A DNA stretch of 64,000 nucleotides from Acidimicrobiia bacterium (GTDB lineage: Bacteria > Actinomycetota > Acidimicrobiia > Acidimicrobiales > Bin134). The stretch spans positions 62,001-126,000 of the forward strand of contig JAJDUJ010000014.1 in NCBI GenBank assembly GCA_022826705.1. The letters run 5' to 3'. Shown one piece after another: positions 33,940 to 44,900 of the stretch (position 1 is its first letter; every line of letters begins with the position of its first letter). The notes beneath the pieces are model-generated. The model searched no databases, was not told where the DNA came from, and saw only the letters and a program-made list of their open reading frames with translations. Made by a program: the position numbers and the translations under genes.

Positions 33940-36201
33940 CTAGCTGGCGGCCAGGGCCTGCCAGATGCGCTCGGGGGTGGTGGGCATGTCGATGTGGGCC
34001 ACGCCAAGGTGCGACACAGCGTCGATCACCGCGTTGTGGATGGCCGGGGTGGAGCCGATGGTGCCCGACTCGCCGATTCCCTTGGCTCCCAGCGGGTTCA
34101 TCGGGCTGGCCGTCTCGGTGTTGCTCACCTCGAAGCTGGGCAGCTCGGCCGCGCTGGGCATGAGGTAGTCGGCCAAATTGGCGGTGCGGGGATTGGCGTC
34201 CTCGTCGTATTGCACCCACTCGAACAGCGCCTGAGCGGCACCCTGGGCCACACCGCCGTGCTGCTGGCCGGCCACCAGCAGTGGGTTCATGATGGTGCCG
34301 CAGTCGTCCACCGCCACGTGGCGCAGCAACTCCACCCCGCCGGTTTCGGTGTCCACCTCCACCACGGCCACGTGGGCCCCGAACGGGAAGGTGGCCCCGC
34401 CCTGGTCGAAATCGAGCTCGTGGGTGATCACCCCGCCGTCGGCCGCCGAGGCCAGATCGGCCCACGACGCGGCCTGAGCGGGAACACCGGCCACGTGCAG
34501 GCCGCCTTCGCCTACCACGATGTCGTCCGCGCTGGCCTCAAGCTGCTGTGCAGCCAACTCCTTGGCCTGGGCCAGCACCTCTTCGCTGGCCTTGAACACC
34601 GCGCTGCCCGCGGTCTGAAGCGAGCGGGAACCCAGGGTGCCCGCGCCTCTTGGGATCTCGGCAGTGTCCGACTGGATGAGCTTGATGTTCTCCATGGGCA
34701 CGCCCAAGAGATCGCTGACGATCATCGAGAACGCCGTCTCGTGGCCCTGGCCGTGGGCACTGGTGCCCACTCGGATCTCGGCGGTGCCGTCGCTCAGCAC
34801 ATCCACCCGGCCGTACTCGGTGTGCAGGCCCAGCGGAGCGGTGATCTCCACGTAGGCCGACACGCCAACGCCCAGCAGCTTGGAGTCGCCGGAGTCCCGC
34901 CGGGCGGCCTGCTCGGCTCGCAGATCGCCATAGCCGGAAGCTTCCAGCGCGGCGTCGAGCGCCTTCTCGTACTCGCCGGAGTCGTAGTTGGCACCGGTGA
35001 CGGTGGCGTAGGGGAACTGGTCGGCGCCGATGAAGTTGCGCCGGCGGATCTCGGCGGGGTCGATGCCCAGCTCGTCGGCGCCCACGTCCAGCACCCGCTC
35101 CAGAATCTGGGTGGCCTCGGGACGACCGGCGCCCCGGTAGGCCGCGATCTGGGTGGTGTTGGTGACCACCGCGTCGCCCACGAACCTGACCTTGGGAATC
35201 TGGTACACGCCCTGGGCCATGGTCTGGGTGAGGATGGGCAAGAAGCTGCCGATGGCCGGATAGGCCCCGGAGTCGGCCAAGCAGTGCAGGTTCAAACCGG
35301 TGATGCGGCCATCGCCGTCGAACCCCATCTTGGCGGTGAGGATGTGGCCCCGGCCCTGCACCAGCGACACCATGTCTTCGGAGCGCGACTCGGTCCACTT
35401 CACCGGACGGCCCAGCTCCAAGGCGGCCTTGGCTGCCACCAGATACTCGGGATACAGGCCGGTCTTGGCCCCGAAACCGCCGCCCACCGCGGGGGCGATC
35501 AGCCGCACATTGTCGCCGTCGAGACCGAACAGGCCGGCGAACCCGTCCTTGAGGCCGATGGGGGCCTGGCTGGGAAAGGTCACGGTCATGCCGCCGTCGG
35601 GGGTGCCGGGCTCCACCAGGATGCCGTTGGGCTCCATGGGCACCGCGGCCAGCCGCTGGCTCTCCATCTTCACCTCGGCCACATGGGCGGCCTCGGCCAA
35701 ACCGTCGTCTTCACCCAGTTCGGTGTGGAAGGCCAGGTTGCCGCCCTCGTTCTGGGGCCAGAGCACCTCGGCGCCCTCGGCCAGGGCCTTCTCGGGGTCG
35801 GCGTTGGCCGGCAGCGGGTCGTAGTCCACGAACACCGCCTCGGCGGCGTCCATGCCCTGCTCGCGGGTCTCGGTGACAACCGCGGCCACGATGTCGCCCA
35901 CGAACAGCACCCGCTCGCCAGCGATCTGCGGGCGCTCGAACACCGGCAGCATCGGGAATCCGGCGGTGGCCGGCAGGCCGATGTTCTCGCCGGTGTACAC
36001 CGCCAGCACGCCGTCCATGGCTTGAGCCTCAAGCACATCGACCTCCGTGATGGTGGCGTGGGCCATCGGCGAGCGCACAAAGGTCACGTACGCGGTGCCC
36101 TCAGGAGTGAAGTCGTCGTAGTAGCGCTCTGCGCCGGTCAGCAGCCCGGGATCCTCGACGCGAACGACGGAATTCCCCAAAATCGAACCAGAACTCGACA
36201 C
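33940..36201 (-). CDS. Xanthine dehydrogenase-family molybdopterin-binding large subunit (form II), second copy
   Basis: 753 residues. The active-site loop is AAYRGAGR, the canonical form-II sequence, with VGGGFGAKTGLYPEY, AHGQGHETAFSM and GAKGIGESGTIGSTPAIHN. It resembles the 16575 copy throughout but the two are diverged, so not a recent duplication. It starts at a GTG with AAGGGG about 7 nt upstream. No FeS or FAD subunit adjoins; the FeS protein at 45541 could serve it. Substrate unknown. Confidence 0.85.
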   Translation of the reverse strand: MSSSGSILGNSVVRVEDPGLLTGAERYYDDFTPEGTAYVTFVRSPMAHATITEVDVLEAQAMDGVLAVYTGENIGLPATAGFPMLPVFERPQIAGERVLFVGDIVAAVVTETREQGMDAAEAVFVDYDPLPANADPEKALAEGAEVLWPQNEGGNLAFHTELGEDDGLAEAAHVAEVKMESQRLAAVPMEPNGILVEPGTPDGGMTVTFPSQAPIGLKDGFAGLFGLDGDNVRLIAPAVGGGFGAKTGLYPEYLVAAKAALELGRPVKWTESRSEDMVSLVQGRGHILTAKMGFDGDGRITGLNLHCLADSGAYPAIGSFLPILTQTMAQGVYQIPKVRFVGDAVVTNTTQIAAYRGAGRPEATQILERVLDVGADELGIDPAEIRRRNFIGADQFPYATVTGANYDSGEYEKALDAALEASGYGDLRAEQAARRDSGDSKLLGVGVSAYVEITAPLGLHTEYGRVDVLSDGTAEIRVGTSAHGQGHETAFSMIVSDLLGVPMENIKLIQSDTAEIPRGAGTLGSRSLQTAGSAVFKASEEVLAQAKELAAQQLEASADDIVVGEGGLHVAGVPAQAASWADLASAADGGVITHELDFDQGGATFPFGAHVAVVEVDTETGGVELLRHVAVDDCGTIMNPLLVAGQQHGGVAQGAAQALFEWVQYDEDANPRTANLADYLMPSAAELPSFEVSNTETASPMNPLGAKGIGESGTIGSTPAIHNAVIDAVSHLGVAHIDMPTTPERIWQALAAS

Positions 36202-36251
36202 GGTTTTCCCCTTTTTGTAATCGGGAGTCGGGAGGATGTTAGAACCCCCTT

Positions 36252-37199
36252 ATGGATTTGAGCCAGCTTTACGACCCTGCCCTCGACGAATATGTGCCGG
36301 AAGCCTTGGACTTCTTGTCCAAGTTCTCGTTCGACTCCATGGTCAACGACTTGTCGACCCCCGAAGGGCTGGCCCGGGCCCGAGACCTCGAGTCCCTCGG
36401 CGGCGACCTCGTGTCCTTCGCCGCCGTCGAGGATGTGGACGTCCGCACCTATGCCGGTGCGGCCGGCGACGAACTGGAACTGCGGATCTTCGCCCCCGAG
36501 GGCCCGGCCCGAGCGGTGTACCTCGACATCCATGGCGGCGGCTTCTTCATGGGCCACCCCAGGATGGGCGACCGCCGAAACCGGGACATGGCCGACACCC
36601 ATCAGATTGCGGTGATCAGCGCCCAGTATCGCCTCGCCCCCGAGCATCCCTGGCCCGCGGGCCCCGACGACTGCGAGGCCGCCGCTCTCTGGGTGTTGGG
36701 ACCGGGCCGCGACGAGTTCGGCTCGGTGCCCCTGCTCATCGGCGGGGGCTCGGCTGGCGCCAACTTGGCCGCAACCACGCTGGTGCGACTGCGCGACCGC
36801 CACGATGCTGCTGGTGAGTTCATCGGGGCCGACCTGGTGTTCGGGGTGTACGACCTGAGCGGCACGCCGTCGCAGATCAAGCTGGGCAACACCGGTTTCC
36901 GGGACCTCTACGTGGGCGACCACGACACTGAGGCTCGCAAGAACCCCGACATCTCCCCCCTGTACGCCGACCTGAACCATCTGTGCCCCGCGCTGTTCAC
37001 CGTGGGCACATACGACTACCTCTACGACGACTCCCTGTTCATGGCCGCCCGGTGGCGAGCGGCGGACAACCCCGCCGAGCTGGCCATCTACCCGGCCTCA
37101 CCCCACGGGTTCACCGTGTTCCCCACCAAGATGACCAAAGCCACCAACGAACGCACCGACGCCTGGCTGGCCGGAATCCTCGATGGGGTGGGCGGCTAG
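36252..37199 (+). CDS. HSL-type alpha/beta-hydrolase (acetyl-esterase-like)
   Basis: 315 residues. Carboxylesterase of the hormone-sensitive-lipase group: oxyanion HGGGF, nucleophile GGGSAGAN (in place of GDSAGG), acid in TYDYLYDDS and His in SPHGF. The fold and triad are complete, so it should be active on short-chain esters. It diverges from the molybdo-enzyme over 50 bases and is followed 9 bases later by a cupin on the same strand. Confidence 0.85.
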   Translation: MDLSQLYDPALDEYVPEALDFLSKFSFDSMVNDLSTPEGLARARDLESLGGDLVSFAAVEDVDVRTYAGAAGDELELRIFAPEGPARAVYLDIHGGGFFMGHPRMGDRRNRDMADTHQIAVISAQYRLAPEHPWPAGPDDCEAAALWVLGPGRDEFGSVPLLIGGGSAGANLAATTLVRLRDRHDAAGEFIGADLVFGVYDLSGTPSQIKLGNTGFRDLYVGDHDTEARKNPDISPLYADLNHLCPALFTVGTYDYLYDDSLFMAARWRAADNPAELAIYPASPHGFTVFPTKMTKATNERTDAWLAGILDGVGG

Positions 37200-37202
37200 C
37201 CT
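37197..37202 (+). promoter_or_regulatory. Candidate leaderless -10 for the cupin at 37209
   Basis: TAGCCT, whose TAG is the stop of the esterase, ends 6 nt before the ATG. The gene could equally be read from the esterase transcript. Confidence 0.35.
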
Positions 37203-37208
37203 CTGAAT

Positions 37209-37682
37209 ATGAGCCTGCTAGACGAATTGGTGCCGTCGGCCCGCCACGTTGGGATCGACGATGTGCCGTTCGTGGACAACATTGCGGTCGGAGCTCGGAT
37301 GCGGCTGCTCCAGGTGAACGCCGACGACGGCCTGTACGTACTCCACGGCTTCATGCCCGCCGGGCTGACGGTGCAGACCCACCGCCACCAGGGGCCGGTG
37401 CTGGCCTTCACTCTGAGCGGCGCCTGGGGCTACCGGGAGAACGACTTCATGAACCGGGGCCGCAGCTACCTCTACGAACCGGCGGGCTCCATCCACACCC
37501 TTTTCGTCCCCGAGGACAACACCGAGCCCACCGAACTGGTGTCAGCCATCTACGGCAACGTGGAATACCTCGACCCCGACGGCAACGTGGAATACATCTC
37601 CAACGCGCAGTCCAACCTGGAGATGTACTACCGCTACTGCGAAGAACAAGACGTCCCCCGCCCCAACGGCATCCTCCAGTAG
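37209..37682 (+). CDS. Cupin dioxygenase-like protein (dihydroxyacetophenone dioxygenase type)
   Basis: 157 residues. Metal ligands in THRHQGPVLAFTLSGAWGYRE (HxH) and a later His in AGSIHTLFVPED. The layout resembles the 2,4'-dihydroxyacetophenone dioxygenase/ChrR-type cupins that cleave C-C bonds with iron and O2. Pairing with an esterase 9 bases upstream suggests sequential attack on an aromatic ester or ketone, which is inference. It converges on the MFS gene. Confidence 0.7.
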   Translation: MSLLDELVPSARHVGIDDVPFVDNIAVGARMRLLQVNADDGLYVLHGFMPAGLTVQTHRHQGPVLAFTLSGAWGYRENDFMNRGRSYLYEPAGSIHTLFVPEDNTEPTELVSAIYGNVEYLDPDGNVEYISNAQSNLEMYYRYCEEQDVPRPNGILQ

Positions 37683-37689
37683 CCCTCGC

Positions 37690-38928
37690 TCAGCCGGCGG
37701 TGTCCAGGTGGCGGAGGCGGCCGCGAGTGAGCTGGCTGGCCAGGTAAGCGGCCACCACCATGGCGGTGATGGCCAGCACCCAGCGAATGCCGATGACGCT
37801 GGCCAGACCGCCCTGCACCAGGATGCTGAGCGGCGCGGCCAAGCCGAACAGCATCATCCACAAGCTCATGACCCGTCCACGGTAGGTGTCGTCGCACAGG
37901 CTTTGGAGCGCGCTGGTGAGGGTGGGCATGGTGACCATGAAGGCCAGGCCCACCCCGCCCATTGCCAACACGCCCAGCGCGAAGGTGGGCACCACGGCCA
38001 GCACCATGGTGAACACCGCCACCGCACTGATGCCGATAGTGGTGAGGCGGCTGTAGAGCGCTCCTCGGTCGAACTGGAGCAGCAGCACCGCGCCGATGAG
38101 CGATCCAATGCCGAATGCGCCCAGCAGCACGCCGAAGCCAGCAGCGTCCACACCGAAGGCGTCGTCGGCGATTACCGGGGCCAGCCACTGCGTCGGGGAG
38201 ATGGCCGCGGCCAACATAAAGCTGGCCAGCATCACCACTCGGATACCCTCGACGCTTCTGGCGTATCGGAATCCTGACAGGAAATCGGCCAGAAAGCTGT
38301 GGCTCGACGAGGCCCCGGGCGGCGGCCGGGGCGGCAACAGGCTCAGCCCGACAACGAGCACGGTAAAGCTGGCCGCGTTGAACCAAAATGCCGCGGCTGG
38401 CCCCCAGAGATGGATGAGCCATCCGCCCAGCATGGGGCCAACCGCCCGGGAGATGTTCCACTGGGTGGAGTTCAAGAAGACGGCGTTGCGCATGGCCCCG
38501 CTCGGCACCAACTCCACCACGATGGCCTGCTGCACTGGCGCTCCCACCGATGCGGTGGCACCTCCGCCAAAGGAGAAGGCCACCAGCACCCAGAAAGTCT
38601 CGGCGTCGATCTGCACCACCCAGGCCAGGGCCACCGCCACCACCATCTGACCGATCACCGTGGCCAAGAACAGGCGAGTGCGGCTGTAGCGGTCGGCCAA
38701 AGATCCCCCGAATGGGCTCATCAACAGCAAGGGGATCAGCCCGACAGCGGCCGCCACCGTCACCTTCCAGGGGTCGTCGGTGATGTCCTCCACCAGCCAG
38801 CCGATGGCGGCCAGATACATCATCGACCCGATGTTGGACACCACGCTGGAGGTCCAATACAGCCGATAGTCCCGATAGCCCAGCGCCTCCACCGAGCGCG
38901 GCGCCCGCCGATCAGGACCCTCGATCAC
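37690..38928 (-). CDS. MFS transporter (enterobactin-exporter-like group)
   Basis: 412 residues with about 12 membrane segments. The loop 2-3 signature GGSLADRYSRTRLF is present. The N-terminus FRDYRLYW-like segment (YRDYRLYWTSSVVSNIG) is typical of the MFS_3 exporters. It probably extrudes a small molecule; substrate unknown. A GTG start with GAGGAG about 14 nt upstream. Confidence 0.85.
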   Translation of the reverse strand: MIEGPDRRAPRSVEALGYRDYRLYWTSSVVSNIGSMMYLAAIGWLVEDITDDPWKVTVAAAVGLIPLLLMSPFGGSLADRYSRTRLFLATVIGQMVVAVALAWVVQIDAETFWVLVAFSFGGGATASVGAPVQQAIVVELVPSGAMRNAVFLNSTQWNISRAVGPMLGGWLIHLWGPAAAFWFNAASFTVLVVGLSLLPPRPPPGASSSHSFLADFLSGFRYARSVEGIRVVMLASFMLAAAISPTQWLAPVIADDAFGVDAAGFGVLLGAFGIGSLIGAVLLLQFDRGALYSRLTTIGISAVAVFTMVLAVVPTFALGVLAMGGVGLAFMVTMPTLTSALQSLCDDTYRGRVMSLWMMLFGLAAPLSILVQGGLASVIGIRWVLAITAMVVAAYLASQLTRGRLRHLDTAG

Positions 38929-38986
38929 CCGCTCTTTCTACTCCTCTGCTCCCTGCCTGGCCGTCATCCGGCCGGTCTGGGAAAAA

Positions 38987-40711
38987 TCAGGGGCCAGCTG
39001 CGGTAACCGTGTCGGTATCGCGCCCGGAGCGGATCACTGTGCCGGGGCGGGCTTCGGTAAGAGCACCGGCCCGCTGGGTCTCCACCCCGTTCACCAGCAC
39101 ATGCTCGATGCCTTCGGCGCCACCGGTGAGCCGCCACCCTCCTCCGGGCATGTCCCAGGCGGTGGTAACCGGGGCCTTGGTAAGGCGGGATGGGTCGAAC
39201 ACTACGATGTCGGCGCACCAGCCCTCGGCCAGCCGCCCTCGGCCCCGAAGCCCGTAGTGGCGGGCTGGTCGGTCGGTCACCAAGTTCACCGCCTGCTCCA
39301 AGCTGAGGAGTCCTCGATCCCGCACCGTGTCGCCCACCAGCGCCGAAGTGCAGCCCCAAGTCATCATCATGTCCAAATGGGCCCCGGCGTCGGAGCCGCC
39401 GGCCAAAACCCGGGAATCGCCCAGCATCTCGGCCCGCTTCTTCCACGACTCGTCGTCGTCGCCCACCACCGGCGGTCCGAATCCGGTCATCAAGTCGTCT
39501 TCCAGTGAGATGTCGCACATCACATCGAAGGGCTCCTGGCCCCGCTCAGCGGCCAGGTCGCCGATGGTGCGCCCCACCAGCGCCTCCAACGAGGGGGAGG
39601 ACACGTCCACCACCGTGGTCTCGGCCCACCGCACCCAGGTGCGGTGCGACGCCTGGGCCGCGCCGTCCACCAGCCGCTGGCGCACCTCGGGACGGGCCAA
39701 GGCCTCGACCTTTGCGGCGTGGTCCAGGTGCATGATCTCGGCCCAGTCGGGCAGGGTGTCGTACAGCACCCCGGTAGCGAAGTTCAGCCGCATCTGCATG
39801 ACGTCGGGCAGCATGAGCCCTACCACAGTGGCGCCCCGCTGCCGGGCGTAGTCGGCGGACCCCAGGCGGTTCTCCAGGTAGTCATCCTCGCCGGGCCGCA
39901 CGTTGAACAGGTTCCAGTTCATCGGACGATCAGCGGCCAGCACCATGGCGGTCATCAATTCGTACGCCTCTGGCGACCACAAGTAGTCGATGCTGGGAAT
40001 GATCTCCAGGGTGGTGCCGGGGTAATCCCGGCAAACCCCGGCCAGCGCCACCATCTCGGCGTCGGTGGCCGACCGAGACGGCACCGGGTCGCCGTTGTGG
40101 TCGTTGTGGGCCGACGCCCTGGTAGAGGAGAAGCCCAGGCCCCCTTCGGCCAGGCTCTGGGCCAGCAGCAATTTCATGGCCTCGAGCTGCTCTTCGGAGG
40201 CCGCCTCGCCCACCGCGGCCGATCCCATCGCCAGGCGGCGCACCGTGCTGTGGCCCACCAAGAACCCGGCGTTGACGCCCAGTCCGTTGCCCTCCAGGCG
40301 ATCCAGCCACGACCCGAACGACGACCATCCGAAGTCCAGGCCGGCCTCCAACGACTCGGTGGGCATGCCCTCCACCCGGGCCAGCATCCGCATCACGTAG
40401 TCGGCCTCGTCGGACACCATCGGAGCGATGGTGAAGCCGCAGTTGCCCCCAATGGCGGTGGTGATTCCGTGCAGCGAAGACGGCGTGAGGTGAGGATCCC
40501 ACAGCACCTGGGCGTCGTAGTGGGTATGCACGTCGATGAATCCCGGGGCCACCGCCAACCCGTCGGCGTCGATCACCTGGTTGGCAGGCTGGTCGGAACG
40601 GCCAATGGACACGATGCGCCCGCCTCGCACCCCGACATCTGCTACCCGACCCGGCGCTCCGGTGCCGTCCACCACCATTCCGCCCCGAATCAAGCAGTCC
40701 AACATCGTCAT
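38987..40711 (-). CDS. N-acyl-D-amino-acid deacylase-like amidohydrolase
   Basis: 574 residues of amidohydrolase_3 type. The metal motif PGFIDVHTHYDAQ, the Cys in GGNCGFTIAP (bridging ligand in D-aminoacylases), GHSTVRRLAM, and the C-terminal GGSDAGAHLDMMMTWG and ARHYGLRGRGRLAEGWCADIVVFD are all visible. Enzymes in this group remove acyl groups from D-amino acids or hydrolyse related amides. The second ATG (40705) follows AGGGG by 8 nt and is equally possible as start. Confidence 0.8.
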   Translation of the reverse strand: MTMLDCLIRGGMVVDGTGAPGRVADVGVRGGRIVSIGRSDQPANQVIDADGLAVAPGFIDVHTHYDAQVLWDPHLTPSSLHGITTAIGGNCGFTIAPMVSDEADYVMRMLARVEGMPTESLEAGLDFGWSSFGSWLDRLEGNGLGVNAGFLVGHSTVRRLAMGSAAVGEAASEEQLEAMKLLLAQSLAEGGLGFSSTRASAHNDHNGDPVPSRSATDAEMVALAGVCRDYPGTTLEIIPSIDYLWSPEAYELMTAMVLAADRPMNWNLFNVRPGEDDYLENRLGSADYARQRGATVVGLMLPDVMQMRLNFATGVLYDTLPDWAEIMHLDHAAKVEALARPEVRQRLVDGAAQASHRTWVRWAETTVVDVSSPSLEALVGRTIGDLAAERGQEPFDVMCDISLEDDLMTGFGPPVVGDDDESWKKRAEMLGDSRVLAGGSDAGAHLDMMMTWGCTSALVGDTVRDRGLLSLEQAVNLVTDRPARHYGLRGRGRLAEGWCADIVVFDPSRLTKAPVTTAWDMPGGGWRLTGGAEGIEHVLVNGVETQRAGALTEARPGTVIRSGRDTDTVTAAGP

Positions 40712-40819
40712 ACCCCTGCGCTATCGTCGTTTTCCGGGCAACTGAGCCCAACCCCCCTACCGTACCCGAGACGTCCGACTGGAGTTCCTGATGTCGCCAC
40801 GCCCATTGAGGGACATCTT

Positions 40820-41950
40820 GTGAGGCGGCGAATCGGTGTCGTGGGGGCCGGCTGGACCGGAGCTGTTGCCGCTCGCCTGCTGACCGATGCGGGCTTTGCG
40901 GTGGAGGTTCTGGAAAAGACCAGCGTGGTGGGGGGGCATTCCCGGGCCGAGACCATGAACGGGGTGGTGTACGAGCCAAATGGAGCCCACATCTTCCACA
41001 CCGACAATGAGGCGGTGAACGAGTTTGTGAACTCCTACGGGCTCACGCGGCCCTACGACCACAAGGTGCTCACCGAGGTATTCCTGTCGCCTGACGATGA
41101 CGAGGGCCACTTGTTGTCCTGGCCTCCCCAGGTAGAGGAGCTCAAGGAGCTGCCAGTGTGGCCAACGGTGGAGCGGGAGCTGGACTCCCTGCCAACCCAG
41201 CCCACTGGCGACAACTTCGAGGACTTTGTGGTGTCGATGATGGGCCGCACCCTGTATGACCTGTTCATCCGGGACTACACCGCCAAGCAGTGGGGCCGCC
41301 CGGCCACCGAGCTGTCGGCCCGCTTCGCCCCCAAGCGGGTGGAGCTACGCCGCGACGGCCACCGGGGGCTGTTTCGGGACCGCTGGCAATACTTCCCGCC
41401 CAACGGGATCAACGAGGTGATCGAGTCGGTGCTGTCCACCGTGTCCGTCACGCTCGACAGCGAGATCACCCTGGACGACGCCGACCGTCTCGGCCAGGAC
41501 TACGACGCGGTGATCATCACCGCCGCACTGGACGACTTCGCCCGCTGCCCTGGCGAGCTGGAATGGCGGGGCATCGAGATGCGCTCGCGCTTTGAACCGA
41601 CAGACGACCCCGGGGGCGTGCTTACCCCCGCTTATGTCACCAACCGCCCGTCGACCCGAGTTCCCTACACCCGAACGGTGGAGACCAAGCACGCCACCGG
41701 GCAGCAGATCGGTGGCACCGTCGTCAGCGAGGAGATGCCCGGGGCGCCCCGGCGCCACTATCCGGTGCTGACCGCCGACGGCACCAACGAGCGCCGCAAC
41801 GCCGAGCTTGGCAAGAAGATCGCCGACCACTTCGACATCCCGGTGTACTTCGCCGGGCGGCTGGCCACCTACCGCTACATCAACCAGGACGAGGCCATCG
41901 CCGACGCCATGGCCGTGGCACACCGAGTGGCCGCCGAGCTGGGGGGATAG
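40820..41950 (+). CDS. glf: UDP-galactopyranose mutase-like flavoprotein
   Basis: About 376 residues. Interconverts UDP-galactopyranose and UDP-galactofuranose using reduced FAD. The dinucleotide loop is GVVGAGWTGAVAARLL and the UGM-specific GAHIFHT segment follows; RDYTAKQWGRPATELSARFAPKR and TYRYINQDEAIADAM match substrate and FAD contacts. The GTG at 40820 has GAGGG upstream; the frame upstream is unsupported. It would supply galactofuranose for cell-wall glycans. It is followed after 6 bases by the HyuAB fusion, which is an unexpected partner. Confidence 0.85.
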   Translation: MRRRIGVVGAGWTGAVAARLLTDAGFAVEVLEKTSVVGGHSRAETMNGVVYEPNGAHIFHTDNEAVNEFVNSYGLTRPYDHKVLTEVFLSPDDDEGHLLSWPPQVEELKELPVWPTVERELDSLPTQPTGDNFEDFVVSMMGRTLYDLFIRDYTAKQWGRPATELSARFAPKRVELRRDGHRGLFRDRWQYFPPNGINEVIESVLSTVSVTLDSEITLDDADRLGQDYDAVIITAALDDFARCPGELEWRGIEMRSRFEPTDDPGGVLTPAYVTNRPSTRVPYTRTVETKHATGQQIGGTVVSEEMPGAPRRHYPVLTADGTNERRNAELGKKIADHFDIPVYFAGRLATYRYINQDEAIADAMAVAHRVAAELGG

Positions 41951-41956
41951 CCGGTC

Positions 41957-44900
41957 ATGGCCGACGCGATGCCTAAGGGTTGGAGTTTCTGGATCGACCG
42001 GGGAGGCACGTTCACCGACGTGGTGGCCCGAACACCCGATGGCGACGTCACCACCGTCAAGCTGCTGTCGGAGAGCCCCCGATACCGCGACGCCGCCATC
42101 GAAGCCATCCGGACCCTGCTGGGGCTGAGCGCCGACGAGCCGATCCCGTCGGACCAAGTGGCCGAGGTGAAGATGGGCACCACCGTGGCCACCAATGCCC
42201 TGCTCGAGCGCCAGGGCGAGCCCACCGTGCTGGTCACCACCCGGGGCTTCGCCGACGCCCTCCGCATCGGCTACCAGACTCGGCCCGACCTCTTTGCCCT
42301 CGACATCGTGCTGCCCGACATGTTGTACAGCCAGGTAATAACGGTGGACGAACGAGTGCGGGCCGACGGCACCGCCGAGCGATCACTAGATGAGGACGAC
42401 GCCCGACAGCAGCTGGCCGCGGCCCACCGAGCTGGATTGCGGTCGGCGGCCATCGTGCTGGTACACGGCTATCGCTATCCCGATCACGAAGCCCGCCTGG
42501 CCGAGATCGCCGCCGAGGTGGGGTTTGAGCATGTCTCAGCCAGCTATCAGGTGAACCCGCTCATCCGCCTGGTGCCCCGGGGAGACACCACCGTGGCCGA
42601 CGCCTATCTCACCCCGGTGCTGCGCCGTCACATCCAAACGGTGGAAGACCAGATCGACACGTCGCTCTTCTTCATGCAGTCCAACGGCGGGCTGGCCCAC
42701 CCCGACCACTTCCGGGGCAAGGACGCACTGTTGTCCGGCCCGGCCGGCGGGGTGGTGGGCATGGCCCGCACCGGTGAGGCTGCCGGCCACCACCGCCTGA
42801 TCGGGTTCGACATGGGCGGCACATCCACCGACGTATCCCACTACGACGGCCGCTTCGAGCGCACTACCGATGCAGTCGTCGCCGGGGTCAGGGTGCGAGC
42901 GCCGATGATCTTGATCCACACCGTGGCCGCCGGGGGCGGCTCGATCCTGTCGTTCGACGGAAGCCGATTCCGGGTGGGTCCCGACTCGGCCGGCGCCGAA
43001 CCCGGCCCGGCCTGCTACGGCAACGGCGGTCCGCTCACCGTGACCGACGCCAATGTCGTTCTCGGCCGCTTGCACCCCGACCACTTTCCGGCAGTGTTCG
43101 GCCCTCGCGGCGACCAGCCACTCGATGCCGCCGCGGCCCGGACCGCCTTCGCCGAATTGGCTGCGGCCATCACCCAGGCCACCGGACAATCGTGGACCCC
43201 AGAGAGGGCTGCTGAGGGGTTCTTGGATGTGGCGGTGCAGAACATGGCCAATGCCATCAAGACCATCTCGGTGCAGCAGGGCCATGACGTGAGCGCTTAC
43301 ACCTTGGCCTGCTTCGGCGGCGCTGGCGGCCAGCACGCCTGTCGGGTGGCCGACGAACTGGGCATGTCCACCGTGTTGATCCACCCCCACGCCGGAGTGC
43401 TCTCGGCGCTAGGCATCGGCCTGGCCGACGTGCGCTCGGTAACCGAGCGAGCGGTGGGCCAAACCCTCAACGAGAAGCTGCTGGGCGCCATCGCCACCGA
43501 CATCGGGGAGCTGGCCGCAGCGGCCTACACCGAGGTGGCCGCCGACCTGCCCCACTCCCACATTCACATTGAAGCCAGCTATTTCTTGCGATACGAGGGA
43601 TCTGACACCGCACTCGAAGTGGCTGCCGACGACTACCGGCCGGTGGTGACAGCTTTCGAAAACCTCCACCAGACCCGCTTCGGATTCGCCTCCCCAGAGA
43701 CGCCGATCGTGCTGGAGTCGATCCAAGTGGAGGCCATTGGCCGCAGCAGCCTGTCGGAGACCCTGGCCGAACAGCCCATCGACGGTTCATCGCCCGAACC
43801 CAGCCCCTTGGCCAACCACGAGGCCAGCTTCGAGGGACAGGCCCATGACATCTCCTTCTTCGACCGGGCCGAGCTGGGATCGGGGACAGCCGTAGACGGC
43901 CCCGCGGTCATCGTCGACCCCCACTCCACCACGGTGGTTGAACCGGGCTGGGCCGCGGCAGTGGCCCCAAGCGGCGAACTAGTGATGCGCCGCATAGCCC
44001 CCCGCACCGGTGCAGACGTGGGCACTCATGCCGACCCGGTAATGCTGGAAATTTTCAACAACCTCTTCATGAATGTGGCTGAGCAGATGGGGGTGGCGCT
44101 GGAGAACACCGCCGCCTCGGTAAACATCAAAGAGCGACTGGACTTCTCTTGTGCGGTGTTCGACCCCGACGGCGAGCTGATCGCCAACGCCCCCCACATG
44201 CCGGTCCACCTGGGCTCGATGGACATGGCGGTCAAGGCGATCATCGCCCGCCATCCCGAAATGGCGCCGGGCGACGCCTTCATCACCAACGCCCCCTACA
44301 ACGGCGGCACCCACCTGCCGGATGTGACCGTGGTCATGCCGGTATTCGATGCCGACGGCGATGAGATCTTGTTCTTCACCGCGTCGCGCGGCCACCACGC
44401 CGACATCGGCGGCACAGTCCCCGGCTCAGCCCCCGCCGACGCGTCGCACATCTCCGAGGAGGGGGTGCTGTTCGATGGCGACGTTCTGGCTCGGGGCGGG
44501 CGGTTCCAGGAGGCGGAGATCCGAGACCTGCTCACCGGCGCGGAGTGGCCGGCCCGCAATCCCGACGTCAACATCGCCGATATCAAAGCCCAGCTGGCCG
44601 CCTGCCAGAAGGGCGCCGTCTCCCTGGGCGAGGTGATCGACTACTACAGCTTGGAGACGGTGCATGCGTACATGGACCATGTGAGGGCCAACGCCGCCGA
44701 CTCGGTCCGCCGCCTGATCGATCGCCTGGAAGACGCCTCGTTTACCGTTGCGTTCGACGACGGCTCCCGAGTGTCGGTGACGTTTCGCATCAATCGCGGC
44801 CAACGGAGGCTCACCGTCGATTTCACCGGAACCAGCGACCAGCACCCGGGGAACTTCAACGCCCCACAACCGGTGTGTCGGGCCGCGGTGCTCTACGTGC

